A DNA stretch of 64,000 nucleotides from Opisthorchis felineus (GCA_004794785.1 SJOL01006411.1:537626-601625); one strand, 5' to 3'; positions 1 through 12,529 are shown, numbered from the stretch's first letter. Numbers and translations are program-made. Notes: generated from the letters alone by a model not told the origin.

Positions 1-1728
1 TAGCCTTTCAGATACCAAGCTATGCTTAAGTGCGAAGCGTTCCAAAAGTCCTATTGTTCCGCTTGCAGGATCCGGCGTTACGTTATCCTTGTCGTGTTTG
101 TCCTCTCCATTAACAAGCATCTGGTTATCTTTACGACCTGTGGCGTTATGAATGGTTTTCCGGCATACGTTCAAATAAAAACCACAAAACTCTGAGTGGA
201 TTCTGGTTGAGACAACTTTTCTATGGTATCTGCTTTCTTGGCGACCGTCAAGCGCTTGTTTATCGGACGGCCAATCCATCGCTAACGGAAAAATCGAAAC
301 AATGAACACAAAATCAACTGACTGGACTGTAGTGGTATTTATTTGATTCACAATCACCGTTGTAGAATGACCACTCAAACCACCCCGATTACTGACGCAG
401 AAAAAACTGAGTTGTTGTTTTCGTCGTAATCTTGTTGTTCGTGCAAATGACATCTGCTGACCACGTCTAAGCAGAAGCATGCATCGCTTTCAGTCGGATC
501 CGCAAAACAAAAAAGTGCATTCAGGTGAATAGATGAGCCAGGTTGTTTTGTAAACTTAGCCATCATCGCTTCCTACCCGCAACCCATAATCCCGTTACAC
601 CAACATCGTCACTATATACGAAGACAGTTCACGAGAATAGATGTGATGAACTTAAACGGTGGAACACCTATTACAGGCCAGGTAATTGTGGCCTGTGAGC
701 TTTAAGCGGTGTTCAATAGTATAGTGGCCTGATCCAGCCCGAACGTGTGAAGCTGTCCGGATCGTCGACGGATTAAGTTCTCTAACTCACTCGCACAGGT
801 CCATTGGTCTCTCGCAGCTGCGTTCACCTCAGTATGAACGCCACAACCGGTAGAAGTGGGAAAAATTTGTTCGGTCACTTCTCTCCAACATGGCGCTCTT
901 CACTTATTTGACGTGCTGGACCGGACGCGACCCCAAAGTGCGGTCATAGGAGTTGGGACTAAAGATTGTTTTCCAAACTTCTCTAAAATGGTTACTTTAG
1001 CTTATTATATCCCCTGTTCAACCATTTTGACACCCTTAAAAAGTGATTAGAACGAAATAGAGAAGTCGGTTATTAGTGGAGCGAATTTCGAAACCAAACC
1101 AGAAGTTATCGTTTGGAAAGGCTTGATCGACGGTCTGTGCATTTATTGTGGAACAACATTTCTTTTTTGCTGCAAAAGCCTCTTTAGGCCAAATGAGCAG
1201 AGCAGCAGGCTGGCTGAGCTTTAATTCAGACAGATCCCAGTAAGATCCCTTTTGAAGAATAAACGAAATTAGGGTTAAGTGTCTGTCCAGAGCTCTTGGT
1301 TAGTGTGGGTGGCTTTCTTATGACCGATGTATGGGGCGGTTTGAAAGTTTTTTTTTATCACAAAGACCCATATATTTCCATAATCCCACAAATCAGTTTT
1401 TAGACGGGACGTGAAACGCTTTTCCTGACATATCAGCCCACACTGATTAACATTCTTTCGGTCAGTTTAAGGAAGTTATCCTGTCAGCGGAAAGAGGCAA
1501 CAAGACTTACAGAATCTGATACTTTTTGGTGGTTTTTCGGGCTTTGCGCTAGCCTTGCTAATCCAATGTACGTTGGTCGACCAAGTATGATAAGCATACT
1601 CGTGGCACATATGAAGAGGTGACTATGATATCCATCCAAAGGGAAGTAAGCGAATAACCTTTAAACAATACTTCGGTGGAATCGAATCCTGAGTTCTCGC
1701 TGGGGTGTTACTGGTAAAATCTTTCAGC
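1..1728. other. Intergenic or intronic sequence, no gene seen
   Basis: I see no convincing coding exon here. The reading frames are short and lack splice-consistent borders or recognisable domains. Poly-T runs and short A-rich tracts are present, but no clear repeat family. Confidence 0.5.
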
Positions 1729-1900
1729 TGTAACACCCTTTCATGGTCTAGCTACCATGCCACCCGAAGGAAGCACGAGGGCTGGGATACTGCCAGGTTG
1801 CCTAAGTCTAGACCGGAGAAGTCGAGATGCAGAGGTTGGTTTCGAACCACGGACCTGCAGGTCAGTAAATTCGCGCTCTAACCACTGAGCCATCTCGTTA
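1729..1900 (-). mobile_element. tRNA-derived SINE copy
   Basis: On the minus strand this has the same layout as the copy at 63.76 kb. A pol III A-box-like TGGCTCAGTGG (complement of 1882-1892) is followed by a B-box-like stretch near 1839-1848 with GGTTCGAAAC character. A body follows whose chance translation includes the LPSGGMVAR run that recurs in liver-fluke gene models. The B box is slightly mutated. I read it as a dead dispersed SINE, not a functional tRNA, because no cloverleaf acceptor stem is evident. Confidence 0.8.
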
Positions 1901-2739
1901 CTGGTAGGTGGTAAGCATATCGACACACTACTAGACGACGCATCTGAACGTACAAGTGAAGGTGCTCCTGGGTTGAAGATTCTGGAAGCTAATTATGTCA
2001 CGCACCCTGGCAAATGTGAAGCGTTTTCGTGATCACACTGAGATGGTTGGGGTACAAAGAGGCCACGGTTGAAACACTTACTGAATCCACCCAAGTAGGA
2101 GGTGAGCCTGGCTAACAGCACCCAATGTCCTTCGGTCTACAACCCGGAATGCAAAGTTGGTCAATGGAACCTTAGCTTGCCGTTAGTTCACTTACACACC
2201 TACACAAGTTCATCACTTGCAAACTTTTCTACTCCTTCCAGCCGTAACTGCCGCATGAAAACAAAGTGTAAGGTGAGGCTAACTGAGAAAGTATTCCAAG
2301 AACTTGCCCATACTATCCGACTCGGAGTCTGCCAGTTGTCAGCTGGTAGTAACAATCAACATCCGACTAAGGACTTCACCATTATTAGTTGCACCAAAAA
2401 AAGACTAAAAATGATCAGCCTACCAGCATTCTCGGTAAGGAGACCGGGTTTGGCAGCCACATGGCGTCGCATACCTTACCTTTCGTAAAGGATGCCTCGT
2501 CGGCGTTATAAGTGCTTCAAATTGACAACGCCTGTCCTAGCTTCCGGAAACTTTGGTGATATCTCAGGCTTACAACCAGTGGAAGCCGCGCAACAACCCC
2601 TGGCTGTGGAGAGCTACTGACGAGCTCTAACCTCCTGCCATTCAGAACTGATGCAGGCGTTGGCTCTTACCAGTCTTGAAGGAGTCCTCAAACCTAGGGG
2701 AAGATACATGTCGTAGCATACAACTCCAAGTGCTAAGTG
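1901..2739. other. Non-coding stretch, no gene recognised
   Basis: A 128-codon open frame on the + strand (2102-2488) lies here. It has no recognisable domain or biased composition and I judge it accidental. The part near 2500-2740 may be the downstream continuation of the LINE fragment that follows, but I cannot align it. Confidence 0.4.
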
Positions 2740-2950
2740 GTCAAGTACCATCCGTGTGTCCTATGTGCAGTCAAACAGCAACACGCCAGCTGCACATCCC
2801 AGGTTAAAAACCCTACCTCCTGGTAAGAGTTCAGAACCACCGTCGTCGCAGTCCGTCACAACCTTCCGAAAGATATCATCCATGGCGAAATTAAAAAAAA
2901 CAGCATATGTCAAGAGAAGCCGCTGAGAGGTCGGTCTACACAACAATTTC
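2740..2950 (-). mobile_element. CR1-like LINE reverse-transcriptase fragment
   Basis: The minus-strand translation of 2761-2946 reads FNFAMDDIFRKVV, then a CDDGG segment, then LLPGGRVF. This is the palm-domain block just before the YADD catalytic motif in trematode CR1-like reverse transcriptases. Where the family has Y-A-D-D the copy reads C-A-A-G, so the catalytic aspartates are gone. The fragment is isolated, with no adjacent endonuclease or upstream palm motifs in frame. It is a dead, 5'-truncated remnant. Confidence 0.7.
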
Positions 2951-3183
2951 CAGTAACATTCGTTTTATTTTGTGATAACTGTAGATACATATTTACATGG
3001 AGTGTAGCAGCATGGTTTCCCAGTTCGAATCATAGTTAGTACCACCGCATTTCATCCTTCCACCTTTGGTAGAATTTCGTCGATCTCTTCGATACGACGT
3101 GGATAACGATAAGCAAGTCACGCCGCACACAGAAGCTGAAGAATGAGGTAGGTATGTAAGATAATGAATGCGTTGAATTCCAG

Positions 3184-3350
3184 TATGTGTGTAGTCTCGG
3201 ACAAATTAATACAAGAAATAACAGATACAAGTTGTGCAGCCCGAATATTACAAAGTTATTTACAGAATTGTCAGTTAGAACAGGTTTCAGATCGTGATTA
3301 CACGATGGCTACACACTGGCTATTCAAATCCATCGCGCGTCCTACTGAAG
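3184..3350 (+). CDS. Predicted internal exon of an unrecognised + strand gene (exon a)
   Basis: The segment lies between an acceptor-like TTGAATTCCAG and a donor GAAG|GTAAAC. It is open for 55 codons with protein-like composition (DKLIQEIT, ILQSYLQNC and THWLFKSIARPTE). Entry phase is 2 and exit phase is 1. I do not recognise the family. The exit phase does not match exon b at 9.48 kb directly, so if both belong to one gene at least one exon lies between them. It could also be a fragment of an unknown mobile element. Confidence 0.4.
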
Positions 3351-4370
3351 GTAAACGCTCAATCTTGCCTTGACAACTGATTGTCGTTCATTGCAGCAAG
3401 TGTTCGTGTTCTAAACGAGTCCCTGATTCAGTTGTCGTGATCTAAGGCGTGCTACTTTTCAGCGTGGATAGGAACACCAGTTCCGTTTGAAACCTAACAT
3501 CCAGCATTTTGAAATTCAGTCCGTCTGGGGGTTTGGACACTGTGCATAAAACTGGATGAAAGTTTCCGGCACTCGCTGCTGAGCACCGACCATCAAGGAT
3601 GAGGAATTATGACAGTCGAGAAGCAGGTCTGTCCAGTACATGGGTCAGCAGCACCCCGTCCGAAAATTCGCCACGCTAGAACTTTTGCTGTGCACTTCTA
3701 CACTGAGGTCATCATTTTGTCACAACCTGGTAAGTTAATTGCTCAGCTACTAACCAATTTTCATACCAAGAGTACACACCACTGAGCACCGCATTAAACA
3801 AAACGTGAACTGGTTAGACCACCCGTCGTTGAGAAAAACGGTGTGAAGAGAAACATCAGGTTGTACTGTGTGACTGAAATTGAGTTAACAACATGATGTA
3901 GGAGACAAAGATAGCAAGAAAATTTTTTCAGCTCCTATAAACAGTTAGTTGCTAGAAAATGGCCCTCTATAAAATAGAACTCTAATAAAGAATTAATTGG
4001 GTCGCTTGGGCTGCTTCTTCACCAGTCACGCCCAAATTTCGTTGAAGGATTCACTTTGACTGGCGAACCATGCATTGAGCAGCTAAGCGCACAACATTCA
4101 GTACAGTACTTCATCACCGACGTGACTTTGAAAGGAAGCTACTAAGGGATGGGTTCTCACGGCGAGGGGCACCTGTGGAATATACTGCCTCTTCCTATCG
4201 AGTTTAGCAGTCACAGGACCATATAATGGCGGGACGTATTGTAATTCAATGTTTGGATCCATTCAACTGGTGCGGTTAATCCCGCATCCGGCTTCCCCGA
4301 CAGCCCCACCGACCAATATAAATAACCATTCCACTAATGGCGAACTATGCCCATTTGCAAATCAAGTTGC
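3351..4370. other. Intronic or intergenic DNA
   Basis: No convincing exons or repeats recognised. Reading frames are short on both strands. Confidence 0.4.
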
Positions 4371-4625
4371 TGTTAACGGGAGGGGGCTCGACCGATTCCC
4401 AGCTGAATCACTCGTCTAAGATATTCCTCACACTAGTTTGATTTGTAAATAACCGTATTTCGTCAACTGCAAACAACGCGATGTTCAAATAGGACACAAA
4501 GTTGATGAAAAGTTAGCGTTACGCTTTCTCGATGAGTCCCAGAAATGGCGAAACTGATGTAGTTGCCTACCGAGGAGTTTTCAGCAATCTCTCAAGTGGT
4601 GTATATCAACAATGACACTAGCTTA
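4371..4625 (+). mobile_element. Decayed PLE terminal-repeat fragment with hammerhead relic
   Basis: Sequence order matches the 58.5-58.76 kb unit: a CCCAGCTGAATC block, an ATTTCGTCAACTGC block, a hammerhead-like segment near 4530-4575 and a TTTTCAGCAA tail. The hammerhead core is damaged. CTGATGAG is replaced by CTCGATGAG, the GGTC cleavage site is not recognisable, and only GCGAAAC survives intact. It is therefore a dead relative of the ribozyme-bearing unit. Confidence 0.6.
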
Positions 4626-6054
4626 AAGCACCTTTTATAGAGGGAAGTATCGCTTAGCTGAGAGCTTGGAAAACGCCAAACTGTCGTAATGGTATGGAGA
4701 AACAGGCAACTTCTTCTTACCATAGCTCAGGAAATAATCCGTAAAGAGCAACAGGTACAAAGAATCAGAAAATCCAAGTCTAAATCGGCTCAGATGTCAT
4801 TAAACGAAGTACCTTGCGGAGTACAATATGAGGAACGGAATTTAAAACTCAGTGAGGTGTGATTATATGTCATACTGGGTAGACCCAACAGAGCACCTCA
4901 GGGCAGTCGATGAGGTTGTTGCACTTCAACTAAACTGCCATATTTGTGGGGGCGCCATACTTCCCACCTAGAGGCCTAGAGGCCTATGATAGACAACCAG
5001 ACCCCCGCAAGGCAGCGAGGTGACTCACACAGTTAGCGACCCACAGACAATCAGTGACTAGTTCATGTGTTCTACGGATGGGTGCCCGTTGTTCACTGGA
5101 TCAAGCGCTCACCCGTAAGTCCCATCTAGTCCGATCCTCATAATACTGTGCGTCCGCGGTTACTGGATGTATATGCGCCGAGGGTGGCTTGAAATCAGAG
5201 GTCTATCAACGTCCCAAATCCAGTTTTGCCCTTCATTTTGGAGGGAACACTGCCAAGAAGCAGCGAATAGGATTTACTCCTCGTAGACTGCGTAAGTAGC
5301 TGGTCTTTTGGGAGGCATTTCGATTGGAACCAGTAACGATCGGATCAGATCGATTTTTCAGCAACCAGTCCCGGCCGTACTGGAGGAGATCTTACAGTCT
5401 GACGTTTCGGATACCATGGGCAATCTTTCTCGTGTGAAATCACAAGCAGCTCTCTGTGAAAACCATAAGAAAGGCTGGTCACGTTGAACAATTATAACGC
5501 CTTATCCAACAAGTCGTGTTTTTACTTTTCATGAGCATAAATGACATTTATCGCCTTCTATCGCTCATACACGGAATCCATCTGTTGTGCAAGACAGTGT
5601 TGGACGGAGATTCTTGTTCAGGCTTGTTAAGAAGATCAGAGTTTCTTTGTATTTTATTGCGGACATGAATGTTAAAAGATATGAACCAAGTCATCAACAA
5701 GAGTAGTTAGAAATAAGATGGCGTTTCTGTCAGACATTGTGCTTGACCTGCTTAGCTTGATTTTACCACACAAACCGATCTAGCACATACACACGAGTGA
5801 TGGCTGAAAGTGCATCCAAGCAAAACGGTTCGTTTACTCTCGTACACCACAAATGTTAAGCCGCATTTCATTTTTTATTCGGAAGTAGACTGTAACCCGA
5901 CAGCTCTTAACTAATGCGAACGAAAAAAAACTACTTACTCTTTGCGTTTAGTCAGCTGTTTGACCGTCAGTTCTGCCGGGAATGAGACCAGTTTCTGTGA
6001 GACCGTACTGTCCTCAAAATAAACCTATGTGAAAACGAGTGAAGTGAGTAGTGG

Positions 6055-6090
6055 TATTAATAATAATAATAATAGTAATAATAAATAATA
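6055..6090. repeat. Imperfect (AAT)n microsatellite
   Basis: A run of TAA/AAT trinucleotides interrupted by single TAG and AAA variants. Confidence 0.9.
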
Positions 6091-7285
6091 CGTCATATGA
6101 TAATCAAGGGGATTTGAGAGTTGAAGCCGAATTTACGAGATGAGCAAACACCGAGTTATCTACATCTGGTGCCCTATCAAAGGGAACATAATATGTTAAA
6201 CTACTAATCGAACTCCGCTTAAGGTCAGCCCGCAGCTGATTTTCCCACAAGCGGATTCGCCCGCACCTTAAACCGAGGTACAGCTACCTCAAACAGGTTT
6301 TGAACTCTGGCCGTTTTAAATGTGAATAACTGAACAGGGAAAACCATATAAAAAATACTTCCGATAGCTGCAATTCCATTAGGCCAACAAATCAAACCAG
6401 GGCCTACCCATAGATTAACAGATTGGTGAATCTCTTCCAAACATTGTCAACCACCATAAGGATTATTTTGTTGGTCCCGTATTAGTCCACCAATATCGAT
6501 ATATCATACTGCAAAAACAGTCCTTGAGAAACAAAATGTTCGCGTTTTTCAAGGATAGGCCCTATAGGGAGTCACGGATTCCCATAGCTAAAAACCAATT
6601 ATTATGAAGCTCTCAACCAGGATAATAAAATCCACCGAATTATGGGGGCCTGATCAAAGAACGATACAGTAACCTCCCTCTACAAACACCTTCGTAACAA
6701 GTAAAAGCCCCTTAAGGGGGGAATGAGTATATGATTATAGACAGCCCAAAAACTTCTACTACAGGATACCTGTGATGAGCAGATGACTCTCCACTAAAGC
6801 TATTCTGCTACAGGTCATAGGTTCATCATGGACACTAGAAACATGTTCAGTTTGACGCGCAAAATGTACAAATGGGTTCGTTTGGCTTTCAGCGAATTTG
6901 TTGACGAAATATATGAGCCGAGCTTGACACTGCCATCATATCTCCAGAGCTGAGGAGTTGGAATACTGTAGTGTGTGCATTGCGGAGAGTATTTAGCTGT
7001 CAAGAACAGGCCTTGCTGAACGGATGAGCTGAGTTTAACCCTCTCAGTAAGCACAGTCAATACAATTCCGGTCTTTCGTAGAGAAGATTCGAACGATTTG
7101 CTTGAGTGGATTTGTTACGGTAGTGTTCAACAGCAAGATAAGACCGGTTGATGATGTTGACTTCACAAATGAGAAAACTTCGAAAAGGTGACCTGAGTTA
7201 GACTTCATGAGAGCTCCCCAGTACGTATGTTATCACACGCACACCACCACTCAGCGCATTGCTAAGCTCTGGTTTCCACAGATTA

Positions 7286-7356
7286 TGTCACCTCAGATGT
7301 TGATGAAACGTTTGCAACCAACATGCCTAGCTCAGCGAACGAACCAACGACCAGAT
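7286..7356 (+). repeat. Dispersed GATGAAACG repeat, copy 1
   Basis: Contains the block TGTCACCTC..GATGAAACGTTTGCAA followed by GCTCAGCGAAC and AACCAACGACC. This block recurs near 9.78, 42.0, 49.4 and, inverted, 52.7 and 52.8 kb. It is probably the 3' end of an abundant non-LTR element, because it recurs without adjoining coding sequence. Confidence 0.75.
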
Positions 7357-7425
7357 TGTCTAAACGGGTTTCTGTCAAGCGCGACAAGCGGGCACCCAAG
7401 ATGTGAAGTATGGGAGAGAAATATT

Positions 7426-7450
7426 CACTTCACTTCACTTCACTTTCACT
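7426..7450. repeat. Short (CACTT)n tandem array
   Basis: Four to five tandem TTCAC/CACTT pentamers. Confidence 0.85.
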
Positions 7451-9477
7451 GGTCAATGGGATATTCTAGACAGACATCAGTAGAGAACACATCAGAAAAG
7501 TAGAAAAGTTCCAGGAAATTGACTGAAAAAGTACCACCACTGAGTGCAACGACTGTAATAGACAAAAACCGAAACGCGCCTGCCTTAGAGGAAAGTACAA
7601 CAAAGAGGCTACAAAAACAGAAAATAACAAACCTCTAAGCTATCGTCTCCGAACTGGTAAAGTTGTTCGGTATCCCACGCAGGGGGCGGTTGACTAGGGT
7701 CAAAGACGAGGCGAAGACACTCCAGGACGCTACAAATTACGAAGAGAGAACCCTAGGCTGTGAAGTAGATGTATGGTCAGGAAAAAAAGTCCAACAAAGT
7801 GCGTCATTGAGTTTCACGCGAATAAACATTACAGAAACTGACAAGAAGAAAAGTCCTATTCCACTTAAATATCCATTCGGGCTAAGCAGGTTGAGCCGCG
7901 CAACTCGAATGAAGCCCAGCTCAGGGGAACAACTGATGCAGTAAGGCAAAAAGAATGCTTGATAACGGGCCCGAATTCGGATGACTCACTGCCCTCTAAA
8001 GGGAGCACGGTTGCCTGGCGGACATTCTGCAAACTTAAACAGGACCAGAAAATTTGGCAATTCTGTCCCTGCTACTCGACAACTAGACTTACCGTGCCAA
8101 CCAGGAGTCATATAGTTTGCGTCTACTACACGGAATCATGGAGAGTGAGCTCAACGGTGTCTGGCCAAGTACTTTTAGTCAACGTAAAGAACATTTCAAA
8201 GTAATGGTGAATTGCGTCGCTCTATAACTCAGCTGTATGGGTACCAATCCCGCTTAAAACGTATATCACCGTGGCAGACCACCCATGAGTTGCGTAACAC
8301 AACTTTAACGCCTGCAACCGTTGAATGTCCAATCAAACAACTCACAAACCGAAAGTGAGTAGAAAGAAGAGTAGATCAATTATAAAGACCGTAGATGAGG
8401 TCTATAGTTCCGGCTTCCATTATCGACATGTAGCAAAAAACGGGCACTATGCCCCAGCAACGCTACACATTTTTCGTTCATTGTGCAAGAGGTATATGTC
8501 AAACAGCCTCAAAAGTAAAGATATGTTTAACGTCCACAAAGATATATTTAAATGGAGAGCCTTTCGTTGTTCGAGAAAATCAGAGGTCCGGTCAGTTTCC
8601 CCTGAGTACAGGCTCACCTCCAGAAGAGATTATATGTCATCTGTGGCATCTGTGCTGTGCATAAATATGATGCCAAAACGGAGAAAGCACAACGGTTCAG
8701 TTTGAAAACCATGAACCACGTACGTACGTATGGTGGTTTCCGTCATCACAGCATATGGCAGAGGATACATTAGGGGGATTCTGGACACAAATAGAAAATG
8801 ATAGTGAGCTAATGAAAAAAACGTGGTTTCAGGTACAAAAGCATCACTGGCTGGGACATCGCTGTCTCTGAGTATCCTCAATCAGCGATTCGGTGGGTCT
8901 CTGATATCGCAACCTCACAAAAAACAGGTGATAACCCAGATAGGACTGCGTGTTGTCTTTCATGCTTCGTCCCCAGGCTATCCGTTGTCCACCTTGTCGC
9001 ATTTTCCGATGTGAACCTGCCTTGAGAAAAGAAATGAAGTGACAAGAAACCAACTGGCATGCGAAGCACATGACCAAACCAACATAACTGGCTCAGTCGA
9101 ATCAAGTTATCGACTAATCGAACACTTGATTTGTTTCAAAAATCATTCGCGGTATGCGAGCATTGCTAATCGGATATTTCTATCATAATGTACAACACAT
9201 CAAAGGCACCGACGGTCAAGCATACAGGATCTCCAACGCACAGTGGCCAAGCTCTATAACCGAAAATCGACCTTGGGAGTACGGTGTGGACTACGCCTCT
9301 CATCGATAGTGGCGCCGTGTTGACAGGATAGGTGCCTAATTCGAAGGAAAGTAAGATACACTTTAGCAAATCAGGCTGTCCTGTCATCCGACGTGATGCA
9401 GCTCCCCTGATAAGTGGATATTTCAATTATCTCATTGGTTTCTATGCTATGACCGGCTTTGGTGCGTTCTTATCCAG

Positions 9478-9674
9478 TCTAGCAACAATCCTTGAAGGTG
9501 AAAAGCGCATACACAATCATATGGCTAAATTGGTTGAATTATTGAGTACATTTTGTATCCAATGGAATCTGCGCCAAGTGATGCGATATCGTCTGTATGG
9601 CCAGTCTTTTATGTCGCCTCAGGGGGAACTTCAACACCGGAAGCACCCGACCGAACAACCAATCGTGATCGAAG
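9478..9674 (+). CDS. Predicted internal exon of an unrecognised + strand gene (exon b)
   Basis: A pyrimidine-rich acceptor (GCGTTCTTATCCAG) precedes 65 open codons, and a strong donor GAAG|GTAAGC closes them. The product contains LEGEKRIHNHMAKLVELL, CIQWNLRQVMRYRLYG and a hydrophilic tail, and looks like a helical globular protein. Entry phase is 2 and exit phase 1, so it joins exon c in frame. A dispersed repeat begins about 50 bp after the donor. I do not recognise the family. Frame and borders are better supported than identity. Confidence 0.5.
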
Positions 9675-9722
9675 GTAAGCCTCGGCTGACAGCACGTACA
9701 ATAACACGCATGCAACGCAAAT

Positions 9723-9840
9723 CACCGACCCATCGCTATGCTCTATCATGCTCCCTAACAACACACTGACGAGGTCATCTCGATTGATGAAACGCTCGCA
9801 ATCAAACTGTCCAGCTCAGCGAACAAACCAACAACCAGTC
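9723..9840 (+). repeat. Dispersed GATGAAACG repeat, copy 2
   Basis: Longer copy beginning with ACCCATCGCTATGCTC and continuing through TCATCTCGATTGATGAAACG and CAGCTCAGCGAACAAACCAA. It aligns along its length with the copy at 41.95-42.07 kb. Confidence 0.8.
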
Positions 9841-10127
9841 TTTGTATAATTAATTCGAGAAGGTTGAATATGAGAGGTGATAGGCAGCTCTGACGAGCAT
9901 CAACATTAATGAGCAACTAATGTGAATTTAACACCCCTACAACCATTGGAGTAGAAGGATTGGAGAAGCGTGACGATAGTGGTAGCACTTTTGAAGGATA
10001 AGTCACCACAAAGCAGCGCGACTGAATGAGTCAAACGTTACTTACAGATCTGAGAAGACAACAAGGCGTCACCCTCTACTCGGGTGACAGTGTTCCAGAA
10101 TTGGTCGCAAAGTAAAGATGTATTCAG

Positions 10128-10294
10128 TACACTCACAAACTAAAGGGAGCATTGATTGGTTTTCACGACTCTGCTCACCGCAAGCGCGAGAAATCCTGCG
10201 TAGGATGATATTCATAAGCACTTCATGTGCAACGGCAAGTGAACTAATACCTCAACAATCCACGTACTTAGAGCTGAAGCACCTTCAAAGACAG
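10128..10294 (+). CDS. Predicted internal exon of an unrecognised + strand gene (exon c)
   Basis: The acceptor GATGTATTCAG and donor AGACAG|GTAAGA bound a segment open for 55 codons. Entry after one base of the split codon fits the exit phase of exon b, and exit phase is 0. The peptide includes SIDWFSRLCSPQAREILRRM, CATASELIPQQ and YLELKHLQRQ, with an amphipathic helical look. It is adjacent to exon b by phase and order. Family not recognised. Confidence 0.5.
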
Positions 10295-11232
10295 GTAAGA
10301 TGATAGGCATATTCTAGTCTAATTGAGCTTCTTTCGCCTTTCAAATGCCCTCCCCAGCTTTGTCAAACTGTGGACAAGCCATTCTCTTCCATTCTTAAAC
10401 AAAGCGAGTCAAAACAATAAGGACTTGGTAGTCTGTTTCGTTTTATTTTCAATTCCATCTGTTGAAATCGACTAATTTCAATCCCACTGTTAGCCCTATG
10501 GTGTGTTAATCGTTATGCCGGTCACTCGAGGTCAACTAGATTGCGCTTCGAAATGTTCTGCATATCGAGGCAAAGGATAGGACCCGATCATCGATCGGCA
10601 GTTATCTTAGTCCGGCGTTACGGGTAACTTGAAACAGTGTCCAACAGCCACCGATAATTTCAATTCTTAGGCCTTCTTCAGCCGTCGCTACCCGACCTCC
10701 ATTAAGATACAGATCAATGACTATTTCACAGATATTTCTGAATGGTACTGTTGGCCGGGTGAGATCGCTTTCTTGGGTTCAACCGGCTGCTGCCTCGTTT
10801 TGGGCTGTTCAGAATAAAACACCTATTTCAACGTGTCTTGAATTTCGGATCGCCTTCACTTGGTAAACCGGTTTGTTCCGCTCTCAAAATCTGTCTGCAT
10901 AGCTACTATCGTCGGATGATTTTGACAGCTACATTTTACAAGCAGTTACTGTCATACTGGTGACCGGCCCTCCCCTTGGTCGCGAACTGCAGCAGAGGTA
11001 CAAACCAAGACACGATTTGAGTTCAGATGCATGTTTCAGAAGGAAAGACAATATTGAATGCGGTCGCCATCCACGTGCAGTCGACCTAAGTGCTCGAATG
11101 GTCACCAACGGGAAAGCATTAGGCAATATGACGCTCATGTTTTTACTGAAGTAGCGATAACACGCTTGTATGTCATTTGGTCAGATTTCAAATCCCGTCA
11201 AGGATGAGGACACTATTGATATGCTTTTCTAG
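10295..11232. other. Probable intron, no exon recognised
   Basis: If exons c and d belong to one gene, phase requires a further exon between them. I could not place it. A 64-codon + frame at 10960-11154 is the only sizable open frame and has no clear splice borders. Confidence 0.35.
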
Positions 11233-11455
11233 GAGTGAAACTCGAGTTCTGTTTCGACTATCACTTCTCGACTGCTCTTATCTGTGCTGTTGTGACCTGG
11301 AATTAGAATGGAAACGGAAAAGCGAACTCAAATATCGGGTGGTCAGAAAGTATACAAGAGCAGTCGAAAAGCGCTTGGCGAACTCGAACCGTGGAACGTT
11401 TCAGGAACTCGTGCCCAGTTTCTTTTACAGGTTGGTCTCCACGACGCGGGGGAGG
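11233..11455 (+). CDS. Predicted exon of an unrecognised + strand gene (exon d)
   Basis: The acceptor ATATGCTTTTCTAG precedes a 74-codon open stretch ending at donor GAGG|GTATGT. An alternative donor CAG|GTTGGT lies inside it. The peptide is basic and helical (LEWKRKSELKYRVVRKYTRA, VEKRLANSN, FQELVPSFFYR). Composition suggests real coding sequence, but entry phase 2 does not join exon c (exit phase 0) directly. Assignment to the same gene is inference from strand and proximity. Confidence 0.4.
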
Positions 11456-12448
11456 GTATGTAAATAGTACTAGCTACTAACTACCGGAGCATCAAAAGAT
11501 AAGGAAAACTTCATTATTTGCAAGTAGCTTCAGGATTTGTAGAATATGTACCTACAACACTAGCGTCATTCGCCTATCCTGGCACGAGTATTCCGGTTAG
11601 TTTAGACAAAAATTGGAAGCATTGAGCTCCAGTTAGAACATATCGGAAATGTATATTCTCAAACATCGTGAGACTTGAACTCCGGTCATCTGAAATGCTA
11701 GCATGCTGCCACTGCTTCGCCATTGTACACTTGACGCATCTGAACTATTGTCTGAAAGACGAGAATATCTGCGCTTAAGCGACACCCGACGCGTAGACAG
11801 ACCCAGCTGACCCAACTGTGTTGAACGATTGACCCACTTGCCAATATTTCCTTGTCGGGTAACATCGCGGATGTTTGAAATCCGTCGGAAGACAGATGAA
11901 ACGGGAGTGATAAAGTTACGAAAAATTCTTGTTGTGTCGATAGTCCTAAAGCGACGTGCGCCCGTCTTTGAAGAAAGTATACTCATCAAATACAGTAGGA
12001 TCCTTCATGTCAACTAACAGATTTCTGTTAGCAATTTGATGGGATGTTAAAAGAATGCGGTACTAGAATCCTTTTGTAAAAACTCCTAATCTATCGAGGG
12101 GGTTAGTAGTGAGTAGGGGTGTTGTGAAGCAAGATCCTAGTAATTAAAGTCTGATAATTTTAGTAATAGTAATAATAATAGTAATGAAAGACTGACAATC
12201 TTCATTTCACATTTCTACTAGCTCGTATGTCAGTTGGGTCGGGTTAAGGTGAAAATCCTTGGGACAGTATATAAACATTTGTCTCTTGAGCTACAACCGA
12301 CCACTCAACACTGTGGCTTGTTTTTAATCACGCACACGCCCTCAGCAGCACAGTACATACCGCTGACATCCGAGTTAGCTTTCACCGTTACTCTTCTGTT
12401 AATGAAGAAAATGTGCAACAGGCGTGTGTATGAATGATTTTCGGAGCT
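11456..12448. other. Non-coding interval between converging genes
   Basis: Contains an imperfect (TAA/TAG)n tract at about 12161-12184. A 118-codon minus-strand open frame (11633-11989) has repeat-like, serine/arginine-rich composition and I do not call it a gene. Confidence 0.4.
12161..12184. repeat. Imperfect (TAA/TAG)n microsatellite
   Basis: AGTAATAGTAATAATAATAG-type trinucleotide run, similar to the one at 6.06 kb. Confidence 0.85.
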
Positions 12449-12529
12449 TCACCCAAACACCCTAGCGTTGATGTGTCTACTCATAATTAGGCAGTAGCGC
12501 AAAAACGACCCCCCTAGAGCACCCAATCC

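Larger units (their letters stand above)
4626..9477. other. Intergenic or intronic sequence with simple repeats
   Basis: No exon can be called with confidence. Frames near 7660-7945 and 8325-8705 are open for 93-126 codons on the + strand and have mildly protein-like stretches, but I found no matching splice borders or domain. The simple repeats and one dispersed-repeat copy are listed separately. Confidence 0.4.
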
